From: Paenibacillus cremeus
GTDB taxonomy: Bacteria > Bacillota > Bacilli > Paenibacillales > NBRC-103111
Reading direction: 5' to 3'
NCBI RefSeq assembly: GCF_007786445.1
Contig: NZ_VNJI01000014.1
Span: 93,816-157,815 of the forward strand
DNA length: 64,000 bases
Position 1 is the stretch's first letter. Each line of letters starts with the position of its first letter. The notes under the pieces are model-generated. The model had not been told where the DNA came from. It saw only the letters and a program-made list of their open reading frames with translations, and made no database searches. Both the position numbers and the translations under genes were made by a program. This document shows positions 42,716-51,224 of the stretch, piece by piece.

Positions 42716-45700
42716 ATGCAGGATAGCCGCTTTGGCGAACCGCTTACACTGATGACGTACCAGGCGACGCCTACCCAGCGAAAATATGCGATTCTCGTAA
42801 GTACCTTTCTGATTCTCGTGTTCATGTTCACCATACCGTTTGCAGGTCAGGTGATCGCGGAGGCCCCGGCTTTTCTGCCGACCGTGCTCTTCATCATCAT
42901 CAGCTTTCAGCTCATTACGTCGTTCATTTTGATGAATCAATTTCGGATTAACCGCTCTCCGGCCCTGCTTGTCCTGGCCTCGGCGTATTTGTTTGCTGCG
43001 TTTACGGCAAGCGCCTACGTCTTGACCTTCCCCAAGCTGTTCTCGGAGGGCTTGCTGCTGCATGCCGGGGCGCAGACATCGCCATGGCTGTATTGCATTT
43101 GGCACGGGGGCTTCGCGCTGCACATCTGTATCTATCTGCTGCTTTCCACCCGCTCTCGATGGAGAGATGCTCAGCTGAGCCAGCGGCAGACGCGGGTTTG
43201 GACCATCTATATGCTGCTGTTCACGTTAGGGCTTGTAAGCGTCCTCACCTTTTATACCAGCTACTTCAGCGGGCTGCTGCCTGAGATTGTACAGGCCAAC
43301 CATGCCACGTCCTTGTTTGCTTATGGCCCGGGGCTGGTCTCCGTCTTGTTCAACATCGTCGCCCTGGTGGGACTGCTCCGGATGACGCGCGGCAGCACGG
43401 TGGTCAACCTCTGGCTGATCGTTACCCTGCTGGCCTCCCTGCTGGACATTTTGCTGTCCGTCTATATTACCAGCCAACGCTTCAGCATCGGCTGGTACAT
43501 GTCGAAGCTGAATAGCTTTATGTGCGCGAGCATTCTGCTGGCGGCGCTGCTGTTCGAATTGAACCAGATGTATCTGCGCATGACCGAGATGTACAGCCAT
43601 GTGCTTCAAGCTCGGGAGCTGGCAGCGGCCAAAGAACGGATGGAATTCGTCAACCGCGAGCTGCTGCTGGAAAAAGAGAAGGTACAGCAATATTTGGACG
43701 TTGTAGAAGTGCTGATCGTCGTGCTTGATTCGCAGGGCCGGATCAATATGCTCAACGACCGGGGATGCAGCCTGCTCGGCTATGAGGAAGCGGAGCTGAT
43801 CGGTAAGCATTGGTATGAGAATTTCGTCGTGGGCGGGCTCCAAAGCGAATGCTGCCGCACCTTTTTGGCGGTGATGGGAGGCATGCCGCTTGGCGGCCAT
43901 GAGAAATCGGCGAACCAGATTGTGACCCGTACCGGGGACATTCGCAGTATCGATTGGAGCAATACGCTCTTGGTTAACGCAGAGGGTGTGGTTACGGGAG
44001 CGATCTGCACCGGAATCGATGTGACCGAACAGAAGCAGGCGGAGCAAGCCCTTTACCACTACAAGGCGCATCTGGAGGAGCTGGTGGAGCAGCGCACGAT
44101 TCAGCTGGAGACCAACAATGCCCTGCTAGCGGAGGCGAAGGAAGCGGCGGAAGCGGCCAACCGTGCGAAGAGCGAGTTTTTGGCCAATATGAGTCACGAA
44201 ATTCGCACGCCTATGAATGCGGTCATCGGGTTGAATTATTTGCTGCAGCAAACAGAGCTGAATCCGCAGCAAAGGGAATACGTAGACAAGACGATTTCTT
44301 CCGCCAAAAGCTTAATGACCATCATCAACGACATTCTCGACTTCTCCAAAATCGAGGCCAACAAAATCGTCATGGAGCAAATCGACTTTGACTTGTATGA
44401 GGTGCTCGACAACATCTCCAATATGATTGGGTTCAAAGCGTACGATAAAGGACTTAAGCTGCATTTCTCCATTCAACCGGACGTGCCGCAAATGCTGAAG
44501 GGCGATCCGTTTCGCTTGAATCAGGTGCTGCTCAACTTATCGAACAATGCGGTGAAATTTACGCAGGAGGGCATGGTGTCCATCGCCGTCGAGGTGGTCT
44601 CCAAGAACGAGCAGGGTGTGCTGCTGCGCTTTGAAGTGAGGGATACGGGAATCGGAATGTCGCCGGAGCAGCATAAGCTGCTGTTTCGCGGCTTCTCCCA
44701 AGCGGATATGTCGACGACGCGCAAGTACGGCGGGACGGGTCTGGGACTGGTCATTAGCAAAAAACTGGTGCGGCTGATGGGCGGATCGATTCAAGCGGAA
44801 AGCACCGAAGGCGAGGGCAGCTGCTTCTCCTTCACCGCGTCGTTTGGCTACACGTACAGCATCCTGACCAGCGTCCACAAGCCGTCTTCAGCCAAGTTTC
44901 TGCGCGTGCTGCTCGTCTGCGACAATGACGAAATGCAGCAGGTGCTCAAGGGGCAGCTGGAGCAGCTGCAGTTCATCGTCAGCGTGGCCGATTCCGGCCT
45001 CAGAGCCATCGAGCAGTTGACCCGGTACGGCCGGTATGATCTGATTCTGCTCGATTGGAAGCTGCAAGCGGCCGATGCGATCGGCCTGGCCGAGCAGATC
45101 CGCTCGGAGTTCGGTGCGGCGATCTCGCAGGCGATGGTGCTGATCAGCGCCTATCATGAGCCCGAGCTGCAAGCGCAAACGCAGTCTCATGGCATCGAGC
45201 ATGTGCTGCACTACCCGATCAGCCAGTCGCAGCTGTACGACAAAGTGGTGGACCTGCTGCATACGCCGGCGTCCTCCGGCGTGAGCGGCGGACAAGATCG
45301 CGAGCAGCTGGATAAGTTCGCGATGCTCCACGATGCGTCCATCCTGCTGGTTGAGGATAACGAGATCAATCAGCTGGTGGCCAAGGAGCTGCTGAAGGAG
45401 GCGGCGATGCATGTCGATGTGGCGGACAATGGCATGGAGGCGGTGGAATGCGTTGAGCGTCGGCCGTATGACGCCATTTTGATGGATTTGCAGATGCCGC
45501 ATATGGACGGGTACGAGGCGACAAGAATCATTCGAACGCTCCCCTACGGAAAAGAGATTCCGATCATCGCCATGACGGCCGACGCGATGAAGGGAGTGGA
45601 GGAGCAGGTGCTGGCTGCGGGGATGAATGCTTATATAACGAAGCCGTTTGACCCCATCCAATTATTGAGCGTCCTGCAGCGCTTAATTCAGACCTCGTCC

Positions 45701-46117
45701 TCCCTCACCGCAGCTCCGAGCGAGCCGTCGGCCGAGCAGCCCGAACAGCCGGAAGTTTCGGAGCCGGCGCTGCAGGTGGAGGACGCGGTTCGGCGCATTG
45801 GCGGCAATCTGAAGCTGTACGAGCAAATTTTAAACACCTTCGAGAAGCTGCATTCCGAAATCGTAAGCGAGGTGCGGGAGGCGCTATTCTGCGGCGACCT
45901 GGACCAAGCGGTGAGGCTGGCGCACACGCTCAAAGGCGTCGCAGCGAATATCGGAGCGTATCGGCTCTCGGAGACGGCGGAAGAGCTGCAGTACGCGATA
46001 CAAAACGATCATCAGCAGCTGGAGCCGTTATTGATCGAGACGGATCAGAAGCTGCGGGCCGTCCTTCGGGAGATCAACCAATTTCAAATGAAGGGGCAGC
46101 CCTGCAGCCCGGTCTAA
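42716..46117 (+). CDS. Hybrid histidine kinase: MASE4-like sensor, PAS, kinase, two receivers, Hpt
   Basis: About 1133 residues. Eight or so membrane helices (about 20-290) look like a MASE4-type sensor (GWYMSKLNSFMCASILLAAL). A coiled coil leads to a PAS domain (about 325-445), the dimerisation domain with NMSHEIRTPMNAVIGL (His near 497), and an ATPase domain ending GGTGLGLVISKKLVRLMGG (about 680). The first receiver (about 725-850) keeps Asp in LLDWKL but has lost the Lys-Pro (YPIS), so it is probably regulatory. The second receiver (about 880-1000; MDLQMPHMDG, TKPFDP) looks intact. A C-terminal Hpt (about 1020-1125) has the phospho-His in LAHTLKGVAANIG. ATG at 42716 is favoured over TTG at 42710 by spacing from GGAAGGAAG. 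No free-standing output regulator lies nearby. Confidence 0.93.
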   Translation: MQDSRFGEPLTLMTYQATPTQRKYAILVSTFLILVFMFTIPFAGQVIAEAPAFLPTVLFIIISFQLITSFILMNQFRINRSPALLVLASAYLFAAFTASAYVLTFPKLFSEGLLLHAGAQTSPWLYCIWHGGFALHICIYLLLSTRSRWRDAQLSQRQTRVWTIYMLLFTLGLVSVLTFYTSYFSGLLPEIVQANHATSLFAYGPGLVSVLFNIVALVGLLRMTRGSTVVNLWLIVTLLASLLDILLSVYITSQRFSIGWYMSKLNSFMCASILLAALLFELNQMYLRMTEMYSHVLQARELAAAKERMEFVNRELLLEKEKVQQYLDVVEVLIVVLDSQGRINMLNDRGCSLLGYEEAELIGKHWYENFVVGGLQSECCRTFLAVMGGMPLGGHEKSANQIVTRTGDIRSIDWSNTLLVNAEGVVTGAICTGIDVTEQKQAEQALYHYKAHLEELVEQRTIQLETNNALLAEAKEAAEAANRAKSEFLANMSHEIRTPMNAVIGLNYLLQQTELNPQQREYVDKTISSAKSLMTIINDILDFSKIEANKIVMEQIDFDLYEVLDNISNMIGFKAYDKGLKLHFSIQPDVPQMLKGDPFRLNQVLLNLSNNAVKFTQEGMVSIAVEVVSKNEQGVLLRFEVRDTGIGMSPEQHKLLFRGFSQADMSTTRKYGGTGLGLVISKKLVRLMGGSIQAESTEGEGSCFSFTASFGYTYSILTSVHKPSSAKFLRVLLVCDNDEMQQVLKGQLEQLQFIVSVADSGLRAIEQLTRYGRYDLILLDWKLQAADAIGLAEQIRSEFGAAISQAMVLISAYHEPELQAQTQSHGIEHVLHYPISQSQLYDKVVDLLHTPASSGVSGGQDREQLDKFAMLHDASILLVEDNEINQLVAKELLKEAAMHVDVADNGMEAVECVERRPYDAILMDLQMPHMDGYEATRIIRTLPYGKEIPIIAMTADAMKGVEEQVLAAGMNAYITKPFDPIQLLSVLQRLIQTSSSLTAAPSEPSAEQPEQPEVSEPALQVEDAVRRIGGNLKLYEQILNTFEKLHSEIVSEVREALFCGDLDQAVRLAHTLKGVAANIGAYRLSETAEELQYAIQNDHQQLEPLLIETDQKLRAVLREINQFQMKGQPCSPV

Positions 46118-46236
46118 GAGGTGTAGTAGGAATGTCCTCGTCCAAACGCCGTAGCTGTCATTGGTACGCCGTGATCGGCTAGAACCGGTTCCGGGATCCG
46201 AGATTACGCGCGCCAGCGATTACCGCAAAGCCTAAA

Positions 46237-46291
46237 ACATACAAGAGCCCAAGGGGTCACGGATACCGTGCCGCTTGGGCTCTTTGTATGT
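46237..46291. terminator. Bidirectional terminator between convergent genes
   Basis: A long stem, AACATACAAGAGCCCAAG pairing with CTTGGGCTCTTTGTATGTT, topped by a second hairpin (GGTCACGG/CCGTGCC). It ends the kinase gene and the YheC/D gene. Confidence 0.85.
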
Positions 46292-47097
46292 TATTTTCGC
46301 GGGCCGGGCGCTTTTTTCGCTTTGTTGCAGGTCAAGTTATAGACCTTGCCGTACGCCTTGGCGTAGCGGACCATGCGCCGGAGCATCGAGCGGTCATCCA
46401 GCTTGGTGAACGGGCAAGGATCGGGGCTCGTATTGACCTCCAGAATCCACGGCTTAAAACGGCGATCGATGGCGATGTCGAGTCCGAGCTCATTCATCGC
46501 CGGGAAAGCTTGGCCGAACTGTCTGGCGGTCAGCCTCCCTAAACGGGTCATGTGGTGCATCAGCGTACTAGCCTTGCGTTTCCCGGCCAACGACCGGAGC
46601 AGCCGCTGGGCGGGATAGATCGTTCCGCCTTGGCTCCCGTTCGTGACGACCTTGCCCGGATGAGCGACGCGGGCCGCCGTCCCGGTCCATTCCCACTGCC
46701 GATTCGGATTTTTTTGCATCACCACGCGAAAGTCAAAGGGGCGCCCCTGATACTTCAGCACATGAATGCCCTTTTGCACCAGATAGCGCTTGCGCCGAAT
46801 GCTCGGTTCGACGGAGCGGTACATCCGCGTGAAGGAGCGGAAGGCACGGGTACGCAGACCGCTTTTGTAACGGTACGTCCGCCCCTTTTTCTCCACCCTC
46901 ATGACCCCGATTCCCAGCGAGCCGGTGACCGGCTTAATATAGACCATGCCATAGCGATTCAGCATGCTCCTGAAGCTCCCGCGAGTCAGCCTGAGCGTAG
47001 ATGGTACGTAGTCCGAAAGCTGCCGATCGCGCAGCAGCACGACGTGTTTTTTCAGCTTGCTTGAGATACGTTTACATCGTTTACAATCACACCCCAA
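46291..47097 (-). CDS. YheC/YheD-family endospore coat-associated protein
   Basis: 268 residues of the YheC/YheD ATP-grasp-like family of spore coat-associated proteins. Features: a Cys-rich start (MGCDCKRCKR), YIKPVTGSLGIGVMRV (about 53-68) as the ATP-grasp nucleotide strand, FDFRVVMQKN (about 124) and the late ILEVNTSPDPCPF (about 222) with the metal-binding Glu/Asn typical of ATP-grasp enzymes. It is shorter than many YheC/D proteins (350-450), lacking an N-terminal domain, but the ATP-grasp core appears complete. It stands alone on the minus strand, ended by a strong bidirectional terminator. Substrate unknown. Confidence 0.88.
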   Translation of the reverse strand: MGCDCKRCKRISSKLKKHVVLLRDRQLSDYVPSTLRLTRGSFRSMLNRYGMVYIKPVTGSLGIGVMRVEKKGRTYRYKSGLRTRAFRSFTRMYRSVEPSIRRKRYLVQKGIHVLKYQGRPFDFRVVMQKNPNRQWEWTGTAARVAHPGKVVTNGSQGGTIYPAQRLLRSLAGKRKASTLMHHMTRLGRLTARQFGQAFPAMNELGLDIAIDRRFKPWILEVNTSPDPCPFTKLDDRSMLRRMVRYAKAYGKVYNLTCNKAKKAPGPRK

Positions 47098-47276
47098 TGC
47101 GCGTCCCCCCTGTCATCAGTTGCAAGATCCCTGCTATAACCTACGAATTTTCCCCCGACTAGGTGAATACTCCATGCAAATCTTGGCGGATGACATATTT
47201 TGTTATTAAAACGAGATTGGCAGCGGACGGCGAACGACTCATGGCATGGACCGGGTAGCCAACGGGAGGGATACCG

Positions 47277-48539
47277 GTGTCGGAATCAGAGGTGCTTCAG
47301 CTTAAAGTGCGGCAGATGGAGGAGCATTTCCCTTGGTATTCGGAATGGCGAGCGAGCCAAGCAGCGGGCAGCGGAAATGGGGATGAGAGGACAGGCGGCG
47401 CTTTGGAGAGCTTCCCGCTCATCACGGCCGGGGTGCTGGAGACATTTTACTACACCGCGGTGCCGCCCTTCGAGCATCGGCCGGAGCTGTACCGCTACCA
47501 GACGTCCGGAACAAGCTCGGGCCGGCGAAAAACGATCTATTACTCGGAGAAAGACGAAGCGAGGTACCTGCAGGTGAAGACCAGGGTGTTCGCCGAGCTG
47601 GTGAAGCGCTCCGGAGCGAGCACCGCCTTGGCGGACATGGGCACCGGCCATGCCGCAGCCACGTCGCTGGCCGTATTCCGGCAGCTAGGGCTGAAGGCGG
47701 AAGCGGTCTCGTTCCAGCTGCCGATCGAGCATCATTTGGAGCGGCTGGCGGAGTGCAGGCCGCACCTGCTTTACACGATGCCGTCGATCCTGGACCGCAT
47801 CCTGCTTGCGTCGCCCGACCCGGCGGGGTACGGCATTCGCGACGTCATCCTGGTCGGCGAAATCGCTTCCCCGGCGTGGAGGCAGCGAGCGGCCGAGCGG
47901 CTTGGCATCGGTGCGGAGCATATCACCGATACGTACGGCTCGATCGAGATCGGCACGATCGCCTATTATTCGCATGCGCACGGCAGGTACTTGCTGGCGG
48001 ACGGGGTACTCGCCGAGGGCGTGGCGGCGGAGGCGCTGGAGGAAGGCATCGAACCGCTGGCGGAGGACGAGCGGGTACTGGTGCTGACGTCGCTGGTACG
48101 GGATTTGTTCCCCTCGCTGCGCTTTGTGACGTACGACGTCGTGCGCGATTTGCGGCCAATCGTGGTGGACGGCGTGCTGCGGCAAAGCTTCCAAAGCATC
48201 GTGAAGCGGATCGGTTCGGAGCTGAAGCATGGGGAGAAAATCAGTCTCTACGATATTGAAGACGTCGTCTTCCGTCATCTGAGCGAGGCGAGCGTGCGCG
48301 TGAAGGTGGCGGGCAACGCGCTGACGGTGTATGTCTACAGCCCCAAGCTGACGGATGCACTGCTTCAAGCGATCCAGCGGGACCTGACGGACCGGATCCC
48401 TGAGATCGGCGAAATGATTCGCGGCCGCATGCTGGGCGAGATTCGCTTGATTGGCGGCACGTTTGATGATTCGTCTCATCGGAGCACCGTAAAAAATAAA
48501 AAAATTTTTTATGAAACAAGGGGGCCGTCATCGCCATGA
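47277..48539 (+). CDS. AMP-forming adenylate ligase, phenylacetate-CoA-ligase-like
   Basis: 420 residues of the adenylate-forming superfamily, closest in layout to phenylacetate-CoA ligases. Motif A3 is TSGTSSGRRKT (about 77-87), A5 is DTYGSIEIG (about 221), and FVTYDVVRDL (about 280) carries the ribose-binding Asp. A C-terminal lid (about 320-420) is present. GTG start at 47277 with GGGAGGG 6 bp before it. It overlaps the SbnA gene by ATGA, so the three genes 47277-50493 form one unit. A ligase of this type is not part of the standard SbnA/SbnB pathway; it may activate 2,3-diaminopropionate or join it to another acid. No carrier protein is encoded nearby. The product is unknown. The 3' end of the gene is a run of A and T (about 48490-48511) in an otherwise GC-rich gene. 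Confidence 0.87.
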   Translation: MSESEVLQLKVRQMEEHFPWYSEWRASQAAGSGNGDERTGGALESFPLITAGVLETFYYTAVPPFEHRPELYRYQTSGTSSGRRKTIYYSEKDEARYLQVKTRVFAELVKRSGASTALADMGTGHAAATSLAVFRQLGLKAEAVSFQLPIEHHLERLAECRPHLLYTMPSILDRILLASPDPAGYGIRDVILVGEIASPAWRQRAAERLGIGAEHITDTYGSIEIGTIAYYSHAHGRYLLADGVLAEGVAAEALEEGIEPLAEDERVLVLTSLVRDLFPSLRFVTYDVVRDLRPIVVDGVLRQSFQSIVKRIGSELKHGEKISLYDIEDVVFRHLSEASVRVKVAGNALTVYVYSPKLTDALLQAIQRDLTDRIPEIGEMIRGRMLGEIRLIGGTFDDSSHRSTVKNKKIFYETRGPSSP

Positions 48540-49525
48540 ATCTTGAACGCGGGATCTTTGGGGCTATCGGCCAGACTCCGCTGGTTCGGCTGGAGCGCTT
48601 GTTCGGGCAGGACGACTTTGCGGTTTACGGCAAGCTGGAGGGGATGAATCCGGGGGGCAGCGCCAAAGACAGGCCGGCCTTGGTCATGCTGCGCGAGGCG
48701 ATTCGCAGGGGCGAGGTCACGAGTGGCTCGGTCGTCATCGAATCCAGCTCGGGCAACCTCGCGATCAGCTTGGCGCAAATCTGCTGCTACTTGGGGATTC
48801 GCTTCATCTGCGTCGTGGACCCGCGAACGACCGAGCAGCACAAGCAAATCATCCGCAGCTATCATGCGGAGATTGACCTGGTGAGCGAGCCGGACCCGGC
48901 GACAGGAGAGTTTCTACCGGCGCGCATCCGGCGGGTCGGCGAGCTGCTGCGGACGATTCCGAACAGCTACTGGACGAATCAATATGCCAACCCGGACAAC
49001 TACATGGCGCATGCCCAGACGACGATGCGGGAGATTGCCGAGGCGCTGGGCCGGGTCGATTACTTATTCTGCGGCGTCAGCACCACCGGGACGATCCGGG
49101 GCTGCCGGGAATATATCCGCAGCCGTGGGTGGGCTACGACCGTGGTGGCGGTGGATGCAGCGGGCAGTGTCATTTTTGGCGGGGAGAAGGGGCCGAGGAA
49201 GTTCCCCGGTCTGGGAGCGGGCATCGTGCCCGGCTTATACCACCCGGATGTGGCCGATCGGATTGTGTATGTGTCCGACCGGGACTGCGTGCAGGGCTGC
49301 CGCGATCTGGTCCGCTGCGAGTCGATCCTGGCGGGAGCCTCCTCCGGCGGCGTCCTAGCGGCAATTGAGAAGCTCCGTCCCGAGATCGCGAAGGGGGCGG
49401 TCTGCGTTGCCATTTTGCCTGACCGGGGGGAGCGCTATATGAATACGGTGTACAACGATGAGTGGGTGAAGGCCCAGCTGGGCTTCCTTCCCACGGCACG
49501 TAGTGGAGGAGGCAGTGAAGCATGA
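48536..49525 (+). CDS. sbnA: 2,3-diaminopropionate biosynthesis protein SbnA
   Basis: 329 residues of the PLP-dependent cysteine-synthase superfamily. The PLP Lys is in NPGGSAKDRPAL (about residue 40), the phosphate loop is STTGTIRG (about 183-190), and the ESSSGN motif (about 72) matches SbnA and related ACEGA synthases. In staphyloferrin B biosynthesis SbnA joins O-phospho-L-serine and L-glutamate to N-(1-amino-1-carboxy-2-ethyl)glutamate. The ATG overlaps the ligase stop and its own stop overlaps the SbnB start (ATGATG), so translation is coupled. With SbnB next door the 2,3-diaminopropionate assignment is strong; what the amino acid is used for is open. Confidence 0.92.
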   Translation: MNLERGIFGAIGQTPLVRLERLFGQDDFAVYGKLEGMNPGGSAKDRPALVMLREAIRRGEVTSGSVVIESSSGNLAISLAQICCYLGIRFICVVDPRTTEQHKQIIRSYHAEIDLVSEPDPATGEFLPARIRRVGELLRTIPNSYWTNQYANPDNYMAHAQTTMREIAEALGRVDYLFCGVSTTGTIRGCREYIRSRGWATTVVAVDAAGSVIFGGEKGPRKFPGLGAGIVPGLYHPDVADRIVYVSDRDCVQGCRDLVRCESILAGASSGGVLAAIEKLRPEIAKGAVCVAILPDRGERYMNTVYNDEWVKAQLGFLPTARSGGGSEA

Positions 49526-50493
49526 TGTACCTTAATGACGGCCATATTCGGAAGCTCGGCATCGACTGGCCTACGCTGGTCGGCATCATTGAGTCGGCGG
49601 TGGCCACCGTAGACCGGGGAGATTATGCCCAGCCGATCAAGCCTTACCTGCGGTTCCGCGAGCCGGTTAACCGGATCATTGCCATGCCGGCCTTCGTCGG
49701 CGGAGAGGTGGACTTGTGCGGCATCAAGTGGATTGCCAGCTATCCGCGCAATTGGCGGAAGGGGCTGCCGAGGGCGCATAACACCATCGTGCTGAATGAG
49801 ACGGACACGGGCCGGCCGCTCGCGTACCTTCACAGCAATCTGCTGAACGGCCTGCGGACGGCCGCCGTCAGCGGGGTGCTGGTGCGCGCCTATCTAGCCC
49901 GCCGGCCAGAGGTGCCGCTGCGCATCGGCATAATCGGCTGGGGGCCGATCGGCCGGCTGCACCTGGAGATGCTCGCGGCCCTAGTCGGCGAGCGAATCGA
50001 ACGGATCTCCTTGTACGACATCAAGGGGATCGATCCCGAGACTGTACCGCAGCCCTTGCGCGCGATCACAACGATAAGGCAAGATTGGCGTACGGTGTAC
50101 CGCGAATCGAATATTTTCGCCACCTGTACGGTGTCGGAAGCGCGGTATATCGACGAGGCGCCGGCATCGGGCACCCTGCTGCTGAACGTCTCACTGCGGG
50201 ATTATAAGCCCGGCAGCGTCAAGGGCATCCGGGCCATCATCGTCGACGATTGGCAGGAGGTATGCCGGGAGGGAACGGATATCGAAGAACTGCATCTTCA
50301 GCGCGGCTTACTCGCGGAGAATACGCGCACGATCGCCGATGTGCTGCTCCGAAATGCATTAGCCGATTATGAGGCGAGCGAGCCGGTGTTTTTCAGCCCG
50401 ATGGGGCTGGCCGTCTTCGATATCAGCGTAGCCGCCTATTATTGGAGAGAAGCGGTGCGCGCGGGCATCGGGGTCCCTTTGCCATCGGAATAA
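49522..50493 (+). CDS. sbnB: 2,3-diaminopropionate biosynthesis protein SbnB
   Basis: 323 residues of the ornithine cyclodeaminase/mu-crystallin family. The NAD-binding motif GIIGWGPIGRLHLEML is near residues 135-150, and KWIASYP (about 72) and the N-terminal YLNDGHIRKLGI match SbnB. SbnB oxidatively cleaves the SbnA product to L-2,3-diaminopropionate, 2-oxoglutarate and NADH. It starts 4 bp inside the SbnA gene. No NRPS, NIS synthetase, transporter or siderophore receptor gene follows; a terminator ends the operon 9 bp after the stop, so any further pathway genes are elsewhere. Confidence 0.92.
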   Translation: MMYLNDGHIRKLGIDWPTLVGIIESAVATVDRGDYAQPIKPYLRFREPVNRIIAMPAFVGGEVDLCGIKWIASYPRNWRKGLPRAHNTIVLNETDTGRPLAYLHSNLLNGLRTAAVSGVLVRAYLARRPEVPLRIGIIGWGPIGRLHLEMLAALVGERIERISLYDIKGIDPETVPQPLRAITTIRQDWRTVYRESNIFATCTVSEARYIDEAPASGTLLLNVSLRDYKPGSVKGIRAIIVDDWQEVCREGTDIEELHLQRGLLAENTRTIADVLLRNALADYEASEPVFFSPMGLAVFDISVAAYYWREAVRAGIGVPLPSE

Positions 50494-50501
50494 GGCTCGT
50501 G

Positions 50502-50537
50502 AAGCCGGGTTCTGCCATGGGGCGGTCCGGCTTTTTT
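50502..50537 (+). terminator. Intrinsic terminator of the ligase-SbnA-SbnB operon
   Basis: AAGCCGG and CCGGCTT pair across an 18-nt interior that can fold further (GTTCTGCC/GGGCGGT), followed by TTTTTT. The region 50538-50739 after it is AT-rich and shows no clear further feature. Confidence 0.85.
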
Positions 50538-50739
50538 GCTGCTCACAATTTCAACAAAGTATAGCGGGATGAACGATGCTTTTTCTCGAATTTTTCCGAT
50601 TTGTTAGCAAATTATTAGGCTGCGTGATATCAAAATCTAACAGATTTAAGAACAAATATCTAATATCTATACGATATGATAGTCCTGATTAATCGACCAT
50701 TTTTCCAATAATCTACTATTCGAAGTGCGGTGATAATAA

Positions 50740-51132
50740 TTGACATTAAGTGAATTTTACCGGGACCAGATTATGCTCTTGTTCCAGGAGTTCGAGCGCG
50801 AATGGGAGGCGACGGTGCTGTATGAATTCGGATATCAATGGAATCGACGGGTAAACAGCTATCAGGAGTCGTTTCGCATCGTTGAAATCGGAGAGTCGTA
50901 CCCCTACCTGATGTATACCATGACGCTCTCGGAGGACTTTAAGAAAACAAACATCTTCGATGTGGCGAAGCAGTACAACAGCCGATATGAAATGTCAATT
51001 TCGCTCTATCGGGAGAAGCTGCTGCTGTCGATCGGCGTCTCGTGCAATAACTTGAATGAGAGTGTCGGGGGCTTTTTGTTCCGGGCTCGCGGGGATCTGC
51101 TGGATATCATTGATTTTACGGTGTACAGCTGA
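50740..51132 (+). CDS. Uncharacterised 130-residue soluble protein
   Basis: No family is recognised. The protein is soluble, with an acidic, aromatic-rich N-terminal helix (DQIMLLFQEFEREWEATVLY), then alternating strands (RRVNSYQESFRIVEIG, MYTMTLSED, MSISLYREKLLLSIGVS) that look like a small alpha/beta fold, ending DIIDFTVYS. The start is TTG at 50740 with GCGGTGA before it. It is followed at about 50-90 bp by an HD-GYP gene, then an MCP and a CheY, all in the same direction, so it may be part of a chemotaxis/c-di-GMP unit. A role as adaptor or regulator is only a guess. Confidence 0.7.
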   Translation: MTLSEFYRDQIMLLFQEFEREWEATVLYEFGYQWNRRVNSYQESFRIVEIGESYPYLMYTMTLSEDFKKTNIFDVAKQYNSRYEMSISLYREKLLLSIGVSCNNLNESVGGFLFRARGDLLDIIDFTVYS

Positions 51133-51224
51133 GCGCAGCTGAAGGCTGCGGTTGAAGTTTAGACGGGAGAAAGAGGGCGATTTCCATACGCATTATTCAT
51201 ATCAGTGAGTATGATGAGCGGCTC

